From: Blasia pusilla
Taxonomy: Eukaryota; Marchantiophyta; Marchantiopsida; Blasiales
Assembly: GCA_050084515.1 (NCBI GenBank)
Contig: CM114272.1
Span: 20,088,001 to 20,152,000, forward strand
Direction of reading: 5' to 3'
Length of the DNA stretch: 64,000 bases
Part shown: one piece after another, positions 31,225 to 44,939 of the stretch
How the letters are laid out: every line of letters begins with the position of its first letter
Position numbering within the stretch: position 1 is the first letter of the stretch
The notes under the pieces: model-generated
Told to the model about the DNA's origin: nothing
What the model saw: only the letters and a program-made list of their open reading frames with translations
Database searches by the model: none
Program-made: the position numbers and the translations under genes

Positions 31225-33625
31225 AATATTATGAGTAGACATCAAATAGGGACCCGCTAACCTAATCCTATTTTCATAACATAGATATTGACATGATAAT
31301 TCATTTTAGGTTTAAAAACATGATCGCGCATGCCGGACACGTATTTTAACATAACAAACCAATGAAAGTATGATGTCTTTAAGAAATCAAATATCACGCC
31401 GTGACGAAACTTAGGCGAGACGGCGAAACAGGTGCCTCCCCTCCTTAGAATGCTCGCCGACTGGCTGGCGGGTGGGTCCCCGGCCGCTCTCCGAGCATCT
31501 GCGCAGGAACGTTCGTCCTCCATAGATTCGATTCAGTGGGGATTCACGCTCCACTATTCACAGGCCTTTACACGTATGAAGGCGGGGCATCTCCCATCCG
31601 ATGGGGCCAGAAGCCTTTTATTAGTTAATTTTTGTCCTATCTTGGTCTGTGATGGTATGTGATGTCCTATGGAGGTGATTGTCATATCTTGGTCTGTGAT
31701 GGTATGTGATGTCCTACGGATGTAGAAAATGCCAAGGCTCATATCGGTGAAAACTGCCGTAGGTACTTTCCCGAACATCCGTAATCGTTTCTTTTTTTAA
31801 GAATATCGACATTCTCTTGTTACCGGCCCCTTCCTGGGTCTATTTTTTCATATAGGCTATCCTCGTTTATATTAATGTTTTTCTCCCACCTTTCTCAAAG
31901 GGTCCTTTAGGTTTTCAAGAGGTTTCATGTAAGATATAGACCTTTCTGATTTTAAGAAAAATGCTGTAGATTTCACTCTATCACTTGGGGAAAAGAAAAG
32001 CTTAACATTTCTTAGCTCATAAAAATATTTAACATTTTGGACTGCATTTATTACCATAGTGTGGCATAGATTTGCGAGAAAAAATTTCACCATTCATCAA
32101 TGTTGAAAGGGTGATTTTTCACTAAGTTTATATTTTCAATTTTGCACATACTATCACATCATAGTTGGCCCACAAGTAAAGTTATATCGTGTTGATGATG
32201 TAGAGAGAAGCATGTTATTAGGGCATTCATTTATCTTGAATGGTCAAAATAGGTTGGCAACAATTCCGTAGTGTTGGGATGTCATTTCCGTCAATCCCTC
32301 TTTTTTTTCTTTTTGGGGCCATGTGACATGTTGATAGAATCAACGATCACGGAGTAAACCGTATACATAGGTCAACTCTCTTGGATATTTTTTTGGGAGA
32401 AAAGGTATTTTGGCTCTTCCCAAGGATACAAGAGGTGCAGAGATGGCTCTCCCTAGCTATCTTTCTCATATTGACCCTTTGGAGCACTCATCCTTTTAAG
32501 GTTTGGTATTAACTTGAGCGTTAGAGTACAGATGCCCTTGTGGTAGAGGGTAGATGTGGTTTGGTGACTATATGTAGGTTTGAGAGTTGAGTTTTCCGTA
32601 TGAGAAATTTTTACTTCAATATTACATGAAAAAGATAGAGAAGGGCATGAAGAATTAGTTAGGTATAAGTGGGCATGAAGAATTGGTTGTGTATAAGTGG
32701 ACACACTTAGGCAGGTCTACAAAAAAGAGCCAGGAGGCAACTATAGTAGCCAAGGAGTCATGGTAGGTTGGGCTAGACTTAGTCACGAGCTAGTTAACAT
32801 AGCAGGAAGTAACACGCGTGATAGAATATCCAATGTGGTAGGAAGTCTACCATGGTAATAGGGCTTCCAATATGGTGGATGGCATACTTGAGATTGGTTT
32901 TTTTTTATGTCGATATGACCTCAACCTCGATATAGCTACTCTTTTTTTGTAACTTGGTGATTTTACGACGATGCACTGCCGCCTACCCATGATTTTTTGA
33001 TGATGTCTGCCTACGTACCCACCATAAGTTGTCGACTTAGTATGAGCTTACTTGTATGTTGCAAACCTTTTTCAAGATGAGTGATCCGCCATGACAGTCC
33101 ATGACGGAAAGCTAGAGGTAGTGATAGACATGTTGATGTCAATGGGTAGTCTACATCTATTGATGGGAGGTTTGACTAGCTATTTTAAGAGGTTTTTATG
33201 AAGGAGAGATTTCCGTTCCATATGCGTACACATCAGTTTGACCATACATTGGAGTGATAGCATGTATGTTCAGGTTACCTATTCAAGTCCCATTCGAGCA
33301 CTTGCCTCTTGCTATTGAGATGCTAGGTATTAGGTAGAGCTTGCGGTAAATGGGTGTAGTAATTATGCTGAGTATAGACTCGTTTTGCGTGAAGCATGTT
33401 TTCCGATATTGGGAGATTTCTCAATCAAGGATTTTTGTATGACTCGACGTTGTGGTTAGCTTAGGTGAGCTACTATAAAAGGCTGAAAGTGAGCACAAGT
33501 GTTAGAGGGTGGGAGGCAAGGTTATCGTGACGGGTATTATCATTAGCATAGGTGAGCTAATGAAAAGTGCATGAGGCAAGGTTTTCATCCTCACTTTCTT
33601 CCCATAAGAATGGGGTAGTTCAAGC
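31225..33625. other. Intergenic DNA with a short tandem duplication
   Basis: No gene is seen. A ~48-bp unit (TATCTTGGTCTGTGATGG and following) is repeated in tandem at about 31,638-31,720. The remainder is AT-rich with T-runs. Confidence 0.45.
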
Positions 33626-33947
33626 CAAAGTTGCATATAGACAAAGTCCATGTCCAAGGACTTATGTTTGTCGCAAAGATAGACATGTTCGTGCGGGCTC
33701 GACTATCCACCCCGGGCTTGCACCTCCCCCCACTGACCCTAGCCCACATCCAACCCATGTGGAGAGGCATTTTTTAAAATAAATTTTAAATTAAAAAGGG
33801 ATGTGGGCCCATGTCTAGCCTACCTCCAACTCACACGCGAAGAGTTTGCAGTAGGGATGCATGCCATGATGTGAGAACTGGTGCGGGATGGCATGTCTAT
33901 GGACATGTCTAGACTTGTATGGACAAGTCCATTTATGTGCAATCTTG
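33626..33947. repeat. MITE-like repeat, TTGCA-terminus family
   Basis: It begins CAAAGTTGCATA and ends TGTGCAATCTTG, an imperfect inverted pair like that of the 14,700 MITE. The interior shares GTCCATGTCCAAGGACTTATG-like and GACATGTTCGTGCGGGCTCG-like segments with it. Flanking octamers match only partly, so the insertion is old. Confidence 0.55.
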
Positions 33948-34128
33948 GTTTGAGAAATCATGAAGGAGTTATGCAGAGTGGTTTAAGATACTAAGGAGTT
34001 TTGAGTAAGGAACCACCTACGCTTCCATTTGTGGCTACATGTTCATCGTTTGACATCAGATCTAGTGACGCCTTTATAGACAAAGATAGTTCCGCACGAA
34101 GAGACATAAACAATATGATCCATAGGGG

Positions 34129-34400
34129 AAAGGTTGCATATGGAAAAATTGCATGTTGTTGGACATATGTCTATCCTATGGAAGGACTTGTCCATACGGG
34201 TCCCACTTCTTATCCTTTCTCATCTGCCCGTGTATCCCGCGCTTGCCTATTTCTTCCTCCTCCCACCTGTGCCCCAACTTATATTATGAGTAGTGTGTGC
34301 AAGCCCCAACTCTTATAATCCATGTAGATGGACATGTCTCAACTTATCCATCCTTGTCAGTGCCAAGGATATACTTGTCCATTTTCTTGCAATCGTTCTG
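34129..34400. repeat. MITE-like repeat, second copy
   Basis: It starts AAAGGTTGCATATGG and ends near TTGCAATCGTTC, with an interior GGACATATGTCTATCC and GGACTTGTCCATACGGG. It is the same family as 33,626-33,947 but diverged. No clear target duplication. Confidence 0.45.
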
Positions 34401-34950
34401 GGCTATGGTAGGCACCACTAACTTAGATTGTTTTCAATCAAGCTTTCGTCACTAGTGTGATTTCCAAAAGATACAAGCACCTATGTAGTTCAATCCTAGG
34501 CCTTTTTATGGCTTGGAAGGCTTGAGATCAAATTTGAAGAGATCTCTTGTGGATGATGTTTGGGCTCTAGTATATGTCTCCACTAGTTTTCATAAGGCCT
34601 ATGATGAGATAGCGAGAGAGACTATTCCTGCACCATCAGACTAGGGACTAGATCAAGATGATGTCATAGATATCGATGGCACAGACTTCCGGCAGTAGAG
34701 AGGCACATATTTTGATCCGGATTTTGGAGTTCTTCCAAGACTTTGGGAGGAACCACCAAGACGTGTTGATCAACAAGATAAAGATTCTAGAAGATTTTCA
34801 AGAGAGATAGGATGAGAGTCTATATATATGAGGCATTCATGCGCGTGCGATGGCTGATTATTACTACTAACGGATCAATATAGACATATGTAGTGCAATA
34901 TTGGTATAGGAATTTGAGTTAGGAGTTACAAAGGAGAGTGTCGGATGCAA

Positions 34951-37243
34951 TGTCGTGCGCATACACATCGCTACACAACCCACATCGCTGGTCACATCTA
35001 CACACCACACAACATCGATCTTCCCCAACATACGAGTAGATCCACACATAAATGAAACATACTCACGCATATACATTGGGACCCACAACAAAATCAAGAG
35101 TAGTAAAAATGGCTCACCTGGCCTAAAAACTCCACTCATGAACCTATATCGGCATATCGAACCACATCCACCCTCTGCTATGAGGGAATCCAGACGCTAG
35201 CACCTTAACTCCTACACAACCATACATGTCTATGCAAGAGAGGCGCTCTTAAGGCTCAACATGAGAAAGGTGGCTTGAGAAATCCATCTCTCTCACTCTT
35301 ATAGCCTTGGGAAGAGCTAAAAGGCTCTTCTCCCAAAAATAGCCCTACCAACGGTAACCTGCGTGCACAAGTTACCGCGTGACCATTGACTCGGCCAACG
35401 GGTCACAGGCCGAACTAAAACCAAAATAGGGCAATTTCCATAAATGACGATCCAGACACAACAGACCTGTCGCGAACCTCATCCGACATCTCGAGATGAA
35501 GTTACACCCAAACAACCCGCCAACTCACTATGTCGTCGACGTGATAGAACTCTACCTACATCAAACTAAGATGTAACAGCTGTTGTGCGCATACACATCG
35601 CTACACAAGCCACATCGCTGATCACATCTACACACCACACAATACCGATCTTCCCCAACATTTAGGTAGATCCACACATAAATGAAACATACTCCCGCAT
35701 ATACATTGGGACCCTACAACCGCCCCCCTAGCTGGAAATTGGGTCCCCCTAACTTCAGATAGCCCACACATGTCCCCAACATAATCTCCTATCCCTATAC
35801 ACATCTAGCACGATCGGTGCCGTCATCCCCGCAACAATGCAGCTACCCATTGTGTTGATCCCTCCAAAGAGATCTAACACTGTCGTACCTTGCTCCAAAC
35901 ATAGGCACGGCTCCATGCCTGCCTCACAAGCTCGTCCGTACTCCACACATCTCAACACTCGTCCCCAACAACAATAACGAAGCTCCGCACCATGGGAAGA
36001 GACATCCATCCTGGCATGCCTCTCCGTGGGACTATCCGCTATGGGAATGTCCTATGCATGTGTGCTCCTCTCCCCGAGCCCTCCTGATCAGCAAACACCA
36101 CTTGTGAATGCTGCCAATGTGGTCACCATATCCTTATGCGGTCGATCACCACTAACTCCTACACCGGTAGATGGCTCACCCATCCATCACGTGATCGCCA
36201 CCCTGGCCGATAAGAAAATATCTCCTCCCAAAAATCTATAATATAACCTATAGGGTAACACCGTACTCCCTACCGACACATCATACGACTCTACCGGTGT
36301 CTTAATTACCCAAGTGCGCACCATCGCACTATCCGACACATGCTCAGGCTAGAGTCTAACCACCAACTCCTATCGAGTCATGTATTGCGTGGGTGATACG
36401 CCCCCAATAGAGGTCTGTATTTGAAAAGGACAATGCTCGATGTCGCCTTTCCGTAAACCCAACGCCAAACACGCCACCTTCCCTAACATCAAGGGCTGCG
36501 CTCCCGAATCAAGTAAGACGCGCTGTGGGTGGTACACCATACATGTGGGACTAACCAAGCGAAAAACTCTTGCTCGGTTATCCAACAACACCACACTTGG
36601 TGTGATCATGGCTCGCTCTATGGCCGGTTGAGCTGGCATGTCTACCAACTTTGCCGCCGTAACATGCCATAACTCAATGCGGAACGTCCCGAGCACCTGC
36701 TGTGAGGGAAAGTCCACCACCTCCTCAACTACCTCTGAACAAGAGGTAGTCACCTCTCCACGCTCACACAATGTGGCAGCCAGCCGGAACACCTCCGCTG
36801 TTCCAACTCCCAACGTCGCCAACTCCATCGCGGAAAACAACGGAGTTTGGCTCACCCTAGTGGCCACCTCCAACAACATGGTCGACACTTGCTCCTCCTA
36901 AGACAGTAGAGGAGTATTCTCTCCAACCCCTCGTGATATCGACGCGCCTCTCCCACCTGTGGGTACAACCGGTTGTTGAGGCACCATCGACGGTGTATGA
37001 AGTGCCTCCGACAATGTCAATGACTGCGGAACCTTGGCGTGCCGCCCATCGGTCCCCTCTTGTGGGTCAATCTCAACCCCACCTCTTGATGGCTGAATTA
37101 CTCTCGCAGCACCCTGATTCACCACCGCAGGAGCCTCAACCTGAGCCGCACTACACATAAATCCCATCCCCGCAGAATCCTCACCAGCATCGTGGTAAGA
37201 TGTGGAGTTTGGGGCCACACTAGCTACTCTAAGCTCCGTGCCT
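34951..37243 (-). mobile_element. Truncated methyltransferase-type Ty3/Gypsy element, copy C
   Basis: The 3' end has the full split arrangement: B2 34,951-35,089, A2 35,090-35,578, spacer GC, B1 35,581-35,720, then the polypurine tract. A large deletion then joins the end region (about 35,800) to the methyltransferase start, so RT, RNase H, integrase and PHD finger are missing. The methyltransferase motif I is readable (VLDLFGGINT, about 35,755-36,009). The protease (36,370-36,888) and part of gag to 37,243 follow. The 5' end is cut off where unrelated DNA begins. It resembles copy B more than copy A. Confidence 0.8.
36370..36888 (-). pseudogene. Copy C protease region
   Basis: The open frame of 172 codons carries AIERAMITPSVVLLDNRARVF, PQRVLLDSGAQPLMLGKVACL with the D-S-G site, and IQTSIGGVSPTQYMT, about 80 percent like copy B by eye. 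It stops before the C-terminal hydrophobic element. Confidence 0.75.
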
Positions 37244-38690
37244 ATTGTAATGTACAACTCAAGGAAAAAGATACTCTTTTTATCGAAAAGTATGAAGTTC
37301 GTTCCCAAGAGACCACTGTTTCTTGAGTAAAGAGAGGCTTTATAAGAAATAAAAATAATAAACTCATTCTTCACTTAAAACGTTTCACTAACTTCCAAAA
37401 GTCTAACTTCACGAAAGTAAAGAAAAGATAAGATGGTTTTCTTTCCTCATAGAAAAGACTCTTCTCAAGTGTAGAGAAAGACTCTTGTGAATTTGCAGTA
37501 ACAAAGCTCCACGAAGACCTCAAAGAGCCCTCAAGAATGGCGGCTCAACCTACTTTCAGAACAAAATCTGTCATGACAGGTTACTCACTGTCTAACAGCT
37601 TTCCTACACTTCTTCCCGATTATCCTTTGGAATTCCGAAACTACAAGACTCAACTCTCATCTTTACTGCAGCCCAATAAGATCCACATTCAGTTCCGCAC
37701 CTCAAAAAGAATAAAACAAGACTCTTCTTCTACATCAAAGAGTGGAAAAAACTCAGAAGTAGTACAAGCTTCCGAAAGTAAAAGACTCTTCAGCTGGGAT
37801 CATCCCCCAACAAAACTCCTTACACTCTCACCAAGACTGCTGGTAAAACTCAAGATACAAAAAAAAACATTGAGGAGTTCAAGATACAAGGGAAAACAAT
37901 GATCCCTTCTTCTGCTAATTGCTCTTTAAATAGTATTTATAGTTCTGATTGCTCTTCTGCTCTAATCTAGATTTCTAAATGCTAATCCTAACACTTTGAT
38001 TCCAATTCTCCGACCTTCCCTCTTCCTAAGAGTGTTTATTGTCTTGGCGTTTCCTTTCCGCTCCCTTTTAAATGGCTGTAACTTCCGCAACTTTCCCTTT
38101 TCTCGCTTCCAAAACCACCGCGACGGTTCAGTCTTCGCAAAAGACTCTTCCTAGTCTTTGTAGTCTTTCTCTTTCCTATCCTATCTTTGCGTGAAGACTC
38201 TTATCTCTCTGTCGCCGCGAAGAGTTCTTACTTCAGCTTTCTCCCAGTGATTCTTTATCTTTCTATCCCTCTTCTTAATGTTCCCATCCACTTTTGTGAA
38301 GACTCTTTGATCTCTTCCGCTTCTTCCTCATCCTTCTTTGTGTTCTTAGGCTTTGCTCTAAAGTCTTCGTCCTTCTTCTCCAGTCTTCGAACAGAGACGA
38401 TCTTCCATCTTCTTTACAAAGAAGCTTTTCCTCAGTCTTTGTTGATAATTCTTTACACAGTTATTTGTGCGGTCTTCCTTGCGAAGCACCCGCGCTTCCT
38501 CTTCCAACTTCTTTTCCTATCTTTTCCTACTTTTACATAATTCTCACTCTTCCAAGACAGTCTTTAATCTTCTACCATTTCTTGCCTTCTCATCAAAGTT
38601 ATGTCCATTACTCCTCTCACACAATTGCAGTAAAGTAAGACTCTTTACTTCCAACAGTGAGTCTTTGGTCTTCACTTCATAAAGACTTAA
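37244..38690. other. Block rich in AAGACTCTT, interrupting copy C
   Basis: Homology to copy B stops abruptly at about 37,243. From there to about 38,690 the nonamer AAGACTCTT occurs eight times exactly (37,455; 37,478; 37,718; 37,782; 38,141; 38,194; 38,299; 38,637), with many near matches such as AGTCTTTG. The spacing is irregular. Such clustering resembles a regulatory region or the terminal region of another mobile element. No element ends were identified. Confidence 0.6.
37537..37902 (+). CDS. Hypothetical 121-residue ORF
   Basis: The largest plus-strand frame in the AAGACTCTT block starts MAAQPTFRTKSVMTGY and has a Ser/Lys-rich, basic C-terminal half. No domain is recognised. It might be the start of a polyprotein of the inserted element. 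It may also be chance. Confidence 0.25.
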   Translation: MAAQPTFRTKSVMTGYSLSNSFPTLLPDYPLEFRNYKTQLSSLLQPNKIHIQFRTSKRIKQDSSSTSKSGKNSEVVQASESKRLFSWDHPPTKLLTLSPRLLVKLKIQKKTLRSSRYKGKQ

Positions 38691-41600
38691 CTATAATTCA
38701 GTACAAAAACATCAAATTTTCAAAATTCTCCTTATATGACCATATGTGATTAAGTAACATATGGATAGGTACTAATCTATGTTATTATTGGAGAGTGCCC
38801 CTTTATTTTGCAAACATCTATCCTCTTGACACTTTGCACTTTAAGCCAATAAGATCGCTCGTCTTCTAAACTAATAGAATCGTTCAAAATCAATTTACAA
38901 TGATATTTAAAAAAATTGAGAGTTAGTTTGAATTGGCTCACACTAGTTTGTTTTTTTAATATGTGAGGAAAATTAAAATAAGGGAGTACCAGCTAGTTGG
39001 AGGGGTGGAATCAAGTGAGCCTTCTTTGACCCTCTCCATAGAATCCTTTCTACCCCTCCCTAAAGTGAAGCGTGGACCCTCTTCATCCATCTCTAGAGGA
39101 GCCACGAGTAGAGACAAGGAGAGAGTTCATTTACGTCCTCTCACATCCATCCCTATCCTTTGCTGAGAGATGAAAATAGACAAAAAGGGGACGGGAGGAT
39201 AAAAGGATAGGGATAAACCCTTTCTTGACCTTTGAAGAGTAGAGCTATGAAGACGATAGAGAACAAAGATAAGGTATATTGGTAGTTACGCGTGCCATGA
39301 AAGAGAACTAATCTACATTATAATTTGCGGAGGGGTCTACTCTACGACTTTGATGATATGGCGACACCTCTGGAACACGATACGTGTTCCTAGGAAGAGT
39401 TTAAATATGGGGCACGGCTGAGGGCGTATACACACATTCATCAGGCGTATTCACAAGAGGGGGGCGTATATGCAAAGGAGGACCGTGCGTGGAACGACCC
39501 GTCACGGGCACTAACTAGTGATGGTTAATTTGAATTACTCATCATTAGCTCCTAACGGAACCAAATGGACACTCTCACTACCAAATATACTCCCGAAGTT
39601 GACTCTAAATTCATGGAAATAATCATTTTATGAAGGTCAATGTTTTAGAATTAATGCATAATAATTCCTCCTTTTACCAATACTTTTTTCTTTTCTCGGT
39701 CAACTTCTCACGTAAACTAACAAAGCATATTACCAAAGGATTGAATTGAATAATTCCATAATAATTCTCAGACATCCAGAAATCTCAAAAGTACATATTA
39801 ATCTATAAATAGGTCTAGATCTTCTTACAAAAGCCATGGTTTGATTTGTGTCGGAGTCAACTTCCCAGAGACAAGCGAAGACCAAGCACTACGGCCTCAG
39901 TACGGAAGCGAACGTTCTCAGCTCTCGCGGCGTCGACTGAAAGTCAGCTCGTGATTCGTGAACCAAATTCTCCTGTGTTTCGACACGTGGAGTTCGTCCT
40001 CCTGCCGCAGAGCTGCGCTGCGCTGCGCGGAGAGCGATATTGTCAAAGCCGACAGCACTTATTGCTGCTTGGTTGGTCGCGTGGGTGGAGGGAGGTCTTC
40101 AAATTGCGGAATGACTTCCGCAAAGCTTGCGTTTTCATTCCACGACCGCGCCTTCCATAACCCGGACTCCACCGCGAGGCCTCCTCATCATGCCCTCGTC
40201 CGCCTAACCAGTTCTCCAAAATCTCCACCGCGACTAAATTCCGATCTAGTTTTGATTTATAACACATCTCTGATTTGGACTTAACGCCCAGCGCGCTGCG
40301 CCGGGTGCGGATAGTTCCCGGGATCCCGTTAAGAACCGGGCTCTTGTAGACCGTGCGCGTATCAAGGCAGATTGCAGCGATGTCCTACAAGCGAATCAAG
40401 ATCCACCGTCCATCGCGTCCGAAACGTCGCCACCTCCAACGTAGAGGATTTTCCGTGGCACGGAGAATCCCACTGAGGCTCTGAGAGCGGAACGCTGGAG
40501 CATCCGTTTATGGGTTACGGACCGGAGTGACCTCGTGGCAGCTCTTCTCCTCACCTTCGGACACCGTTCGCTTCGGACGGGAAGGTTCTCACCGTTCGTG
40601 ACTCCACGTTTGAGCCCGCCTTGCTATCTGGCGCCAAAAGTTGCCTTGTATTGCAAGTATTCTCTTGGACTAGGATTACAGTTGTCCATTGTTGCTTGCC
40701 TTGCATCGCACGTCAGTTCTCGCCCCTTCTATTCCATCTCTGTTTTCTATTCTTCTAGAACCTTACCTTTACAGATAGCTTAGGGTTCCCCACATATAAC
40801 CCTTTGTCCATGTTTGCCTTCTCCTAGTAGTTTGGATAAGAGACTAACTAATTTATTAATACCGAACCTTACATGTAGTACGATCTAGTCGAGTAGAAGA
40901 CGTGCTCACTGCAGAGGTGCAAGTTTGAGTGCACTAACGTGAAACTTGGTTTGCATGAGTCCCACTTCGCACTAACCCAATGATGCCTAGGCGTGAGGTT
41001 TTTTAGTTTTAACATATTTTTGCTTTTGGCCTGCTTTCTCCATTGTGAAAAACAATTATGAGAATAGGGAGTATCTTTGAATCATAGCCCACATCTCACC
41101 ACCCAAAATAAATTTCCATGATCAACTTTCTAGATAACAATAACTTCAAGTGCTCAAATTTGAGATCCAACCTGTAGTGGAGATTTGGCACGGGTTGAGA
41201 TTGTTGGGGGTTATATGCTGGATTTGAGCTTTGTCTAGATGTACTCACTTCAATTTTCAACCCTTTCCAAAAGTTCTTGCTATGTCATCTTAAAATTGTA
41301 GTCACCCTCTTTCCTTCTAAAATTTGAAATGCGTCTTTGAATTTTGAGAATGTTTCTTTCTGTGATTGAAACCGGTAGGAAAGAAAACCCTAAGTTCACA
41401 AATGTGGAGCGAGTGATGTTAGAATCTCAACAAGCTACTTTTCATCAAATTTCTTTATATGGCTAGATTTTTAGGGATGAGTTGAAGGACCACAAGCAAT
41501 TTTTGTGACACTCAAGGGAAACCTACACATAGTCTTCTCATGTGAGACACGATCTAGATAACTCATGTGGGACTACAACACACTAGACTACCCATTCACT

Positions 41601-43477
41601 TAGGAATCATATTGAAGAGACGACCAGACTCCAAAGGTGATGTAGTTTGATGGCAAAGGCATGATACCCCATCTACATTGGTGATTTTGGGATAGCTATG
41701 TATGTCTGTTACATGAAACTAGTATATATATTCCGACCTACAAGTGAGGCATATGTCGACAATGAGGCAACCAACAATCTCACATTCTACTTGGATCTAG
41801 AAATAAAATTCTCCTCTCAAAACATTATGTGTTGTGAGAGAAAGTGTTGGAGACCAACCTAGTCTATTTGTCCAAATTTTCCCAGTGCATATTTATATAC
41901 CAATGTCAAATAGCTTCAAAAGAAAGCGCACACTACCAAAATATTGACCAATTGTAACTTGCTGACTTTTATGCCATGGCACAAGCCACAATATACTTGT
42001 CATGGTAGAGCTTCAAAAAGTGTTGCTATTATTCCCATTGTCCCTAAAAAATACACCGAGATCATAAATGTACTTACTTATTGCTGAACAAACCGCAAAT
42101 ATCTTCAAATGATACTTGATTGGATTGGCCAAACTTTACTGTGAAATAGGGCACTAAGAACCCCCTAGAATGTGTCGTCGTTTCATCTAATATCAAACAA
42201 TAAGGCACATGCAATAAATCCTTGAAACGTGTTATCATGGCTTCCAAAAGGTCATGCATATTGATATCTTATCAAAGTAATTTTTTTCTTGCAAATAGTA
42301 TTACTTTTAACCAAGTGAAGGAGAGCCAAAATTTCCTCCCAATGGATATGTATGAGTTGTGAAAGATCTTATATTGGTTTTGCTATTGGGATCTATTAGT
42401 TAGCAATTGCAAACACCAACAAATCTTCTCAAAAGCACTAAAAAATGACCAATTAATATGATCATGAAATTATTATGAAATTGCTATTGATAGACACACC
42501 TAGAATCAATTGTATTTTCTACACTCTGGAGGGTGCTTGAAAAACTCCACGAAACCCACCCCCGTTTCCCTTAAATCATCAATACTCCTAAGATCTTTAG
42601 TAATTAAGCTCTTGAAATTGTATCAGATGGTTCATAATCAACAACACATCCATAAGCTCAATTTTTCTTAGAGAACGTACATTTTTTTGATGGTCAACGA
42701 GACATATTTGATTTGATCTTCGTATTCTTAATTCATTTCCTACTAATTCCATTGTGAATTTCTCCGCCAAATTCCATTGATATTTCTAGTATTCAAGATG
42801 AGACAACCTTGCCATTTGGTGTAGTACCAACTATTTTTGTCACCTAGAGTAGTAGAGCTTCCACTCCATTTGACATTAACCCTTAACCTAGAGTTGTTGA
42901 AGACCTACCATAGTATAATGAACCAACCTTGGATTGTCAAATACAACGTACTTACGCGCTATGGCTCTTGGTAGCAAAAGTAGAAACTCATTCTTCAAAT
43001 TTGAAATTATAGGGAAGAAATCTTCTTTGGAAATATTCAATGCCCATATTTTCTTAAGTTCAATGCAATTTCCCACCTTAAGTAGTAGTTATCTTTACGG
43101 TGACCATGTAATTGAGTTGTATTGTGGATCTTGCAATTATATGATCATAAGCCAATTCTCTTATCAGTATAGAGTCCTTGACTCCTCAAGGTATTAGCAG
43201 ACTTGGTCGTGGTATCTTGCACCTTGATCTATAACGTTAAGGCACATGTCACATCTGTGAGTGATTTGTTGCCGATGCTAGGCCATATCAGTCTCCTTCA
43301 AGATCAACCTTCCTATGGAATTGTACCCATGATACATTTTAGGTAACTTCTTTCCCAATTCAAGGATGTTGCCTCACTTGATTATAATTGGTCTCTCAAA
43401 TTGGATGGAATTCAATCCACCACATGCCATCCTTTAGAAATTCTCATCCTAAACACACATCATGGTTGCACCTAGCT
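38691..43477. other. Long stretch without recognised gene
   Basis: 38,691-39,840 is AT-rich. 39,841-40,800 is GC-richer, with several overlapping short frames (such as 39,958-40,284 and 40,535-40,783) but no family signature. TGGCGCC at 40,629-40,635 resembles the start of a tRNA-Asp primer site but is not followed by the rest. 40,800-43,470 is AT-rich, with only short frames such as 42,074-42,259 (minus) and 42,934-43,197 (plus). Confidence 0.4.
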
Positions 43478-43770
43478 CAAGTTGCACACGGACAAAGTTC
43501 GTGTCCACATGCATGTCCATGTCCACGGACTTATGTCTGTCCTATGGTTGGCCTAAATTCGGCCCGCTTTGAACCGCTGAAGCCCACCCCATAGCTCGCC
43601 ACCTAGACGTGGGCTAACGAAGACCGCACCCGTTGCGTGGCCAGCATGGTGGGTAGGGGCGGGCCGATGCGAGCTCATAGCGGGCTAGGGTGGGCAGGGG
43701 CCGGCTCAAGGCAAGCGGGCTAGGGCTTGGGGAGGGCGCTACGAGCTAGCACCTGCCCCCCCAACCATAC
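43478..43770. repeat. MITE-like repeat, partial copy with GC-rich interior
   Basis: It begins CAAGTTGCACACGGACAAAG, with GTCCATGTCCACGGACTTATG-like sequence as in the other copies, then GC-rich GGGCTAGGG-type sequence. The far terminus could not be found, so it is probably truncated. Confidence 0.4.
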
Positions 43771-44939
43771 AATTTTGAACTTGATCCTTCCACACCTTAA
43801 CATCATAACCCTCCAACATAAAGACCCCTAATTGAAAAACCTTGTGCTCTCTCATAATAGTGTGACCTACAATTATGTTCAAATTCATCGATGTTGTAGG
43901 CATAGATAATCAATAAGGAAAAAATAATGAATCGCTTGGCATATGTCAATATGCTAACCAATTGCTACATTCAAGACTCCCATGAGCATCATTGTAGAAA
44001 AAAATTTATCTTCTAGAAAACACACCTTGATCCACATATATAGGTCATCTGGGACTACAACCTTCCTTACATAATGAAGAGCCGTTAGTGAATAATTCAT
44101 GTGTACAACATGAAGTAGAGCATACGATTCCACCTCATGCGGTGGGATTACCAAAATGGCTCATAAATTAGGAATTTAATCTATGGCAAGAAAACACATC
44201 TTTAAATCGCAAAAAAATATGAGCTTAGGGAAACATCCACTTATGATTAAAAAACACATGGAAAATAATTTTTAGTAGTAAATGGGAATAACTGAGAAAT
44301 TTATAGTAGGTTAGGTTACAAGGAAATCAGAGGATCCATCGCTTTTTCTATAAAGACTAAGCCTTCCAAATAAGCTAACATAAAACCCTAATTTCTTCTC
44401 TATACAACACAAGTTCAACAATCAAGAATTTCCTTGAGCATTATTCTTGAAGAGTCTTGGAAATTGGAAGTTGTCCATAAATTGGAAGTTATCCATGCTT
44501 CGTCCAAAATTTTTGCAAGAAATTGAGAAATCATGGTAAAAACCCTCAAATAACTTATGGTAATCTTCAATTACCATAATTAAGTCTTTTCTTGTTTAAA
44601 TCTCTTCATTTTTTGCATTTTGAACACACTTTCAAAATTATTATCAAGTTTTTTGGTTTATAATTTCTCTAACGTTGTGCATTCTTCAGATTATGCCCAA
44701 TTTAATTATCCATCTATATTATCCTCTACACACTCTCACATTTTTTATGTTTTTCTTTTTGTCAAATCATTTATTACTACTTAATTCTAGCATAACCACC
44801 TTATGCACATAGGTTGCATATGTCTCTATTTCTTGAAGTATGGAACATACTGCAAAACAAAATGAACTTGGAATGGAGACTCCCCATAAGTGAACCTCAT
44901 TTATGTGTCTCTAGATGTAAAGGTAGGGACAAAGAGTGC

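Noticed and set aside
40629-40640. TGGCGCC as a tRNA-Asp primer-binding site of another LTR element
   Set aside because: Only the first seven bases fit. The following bases do not, and neither an upstream LTR pair nor a downstream gag was found.
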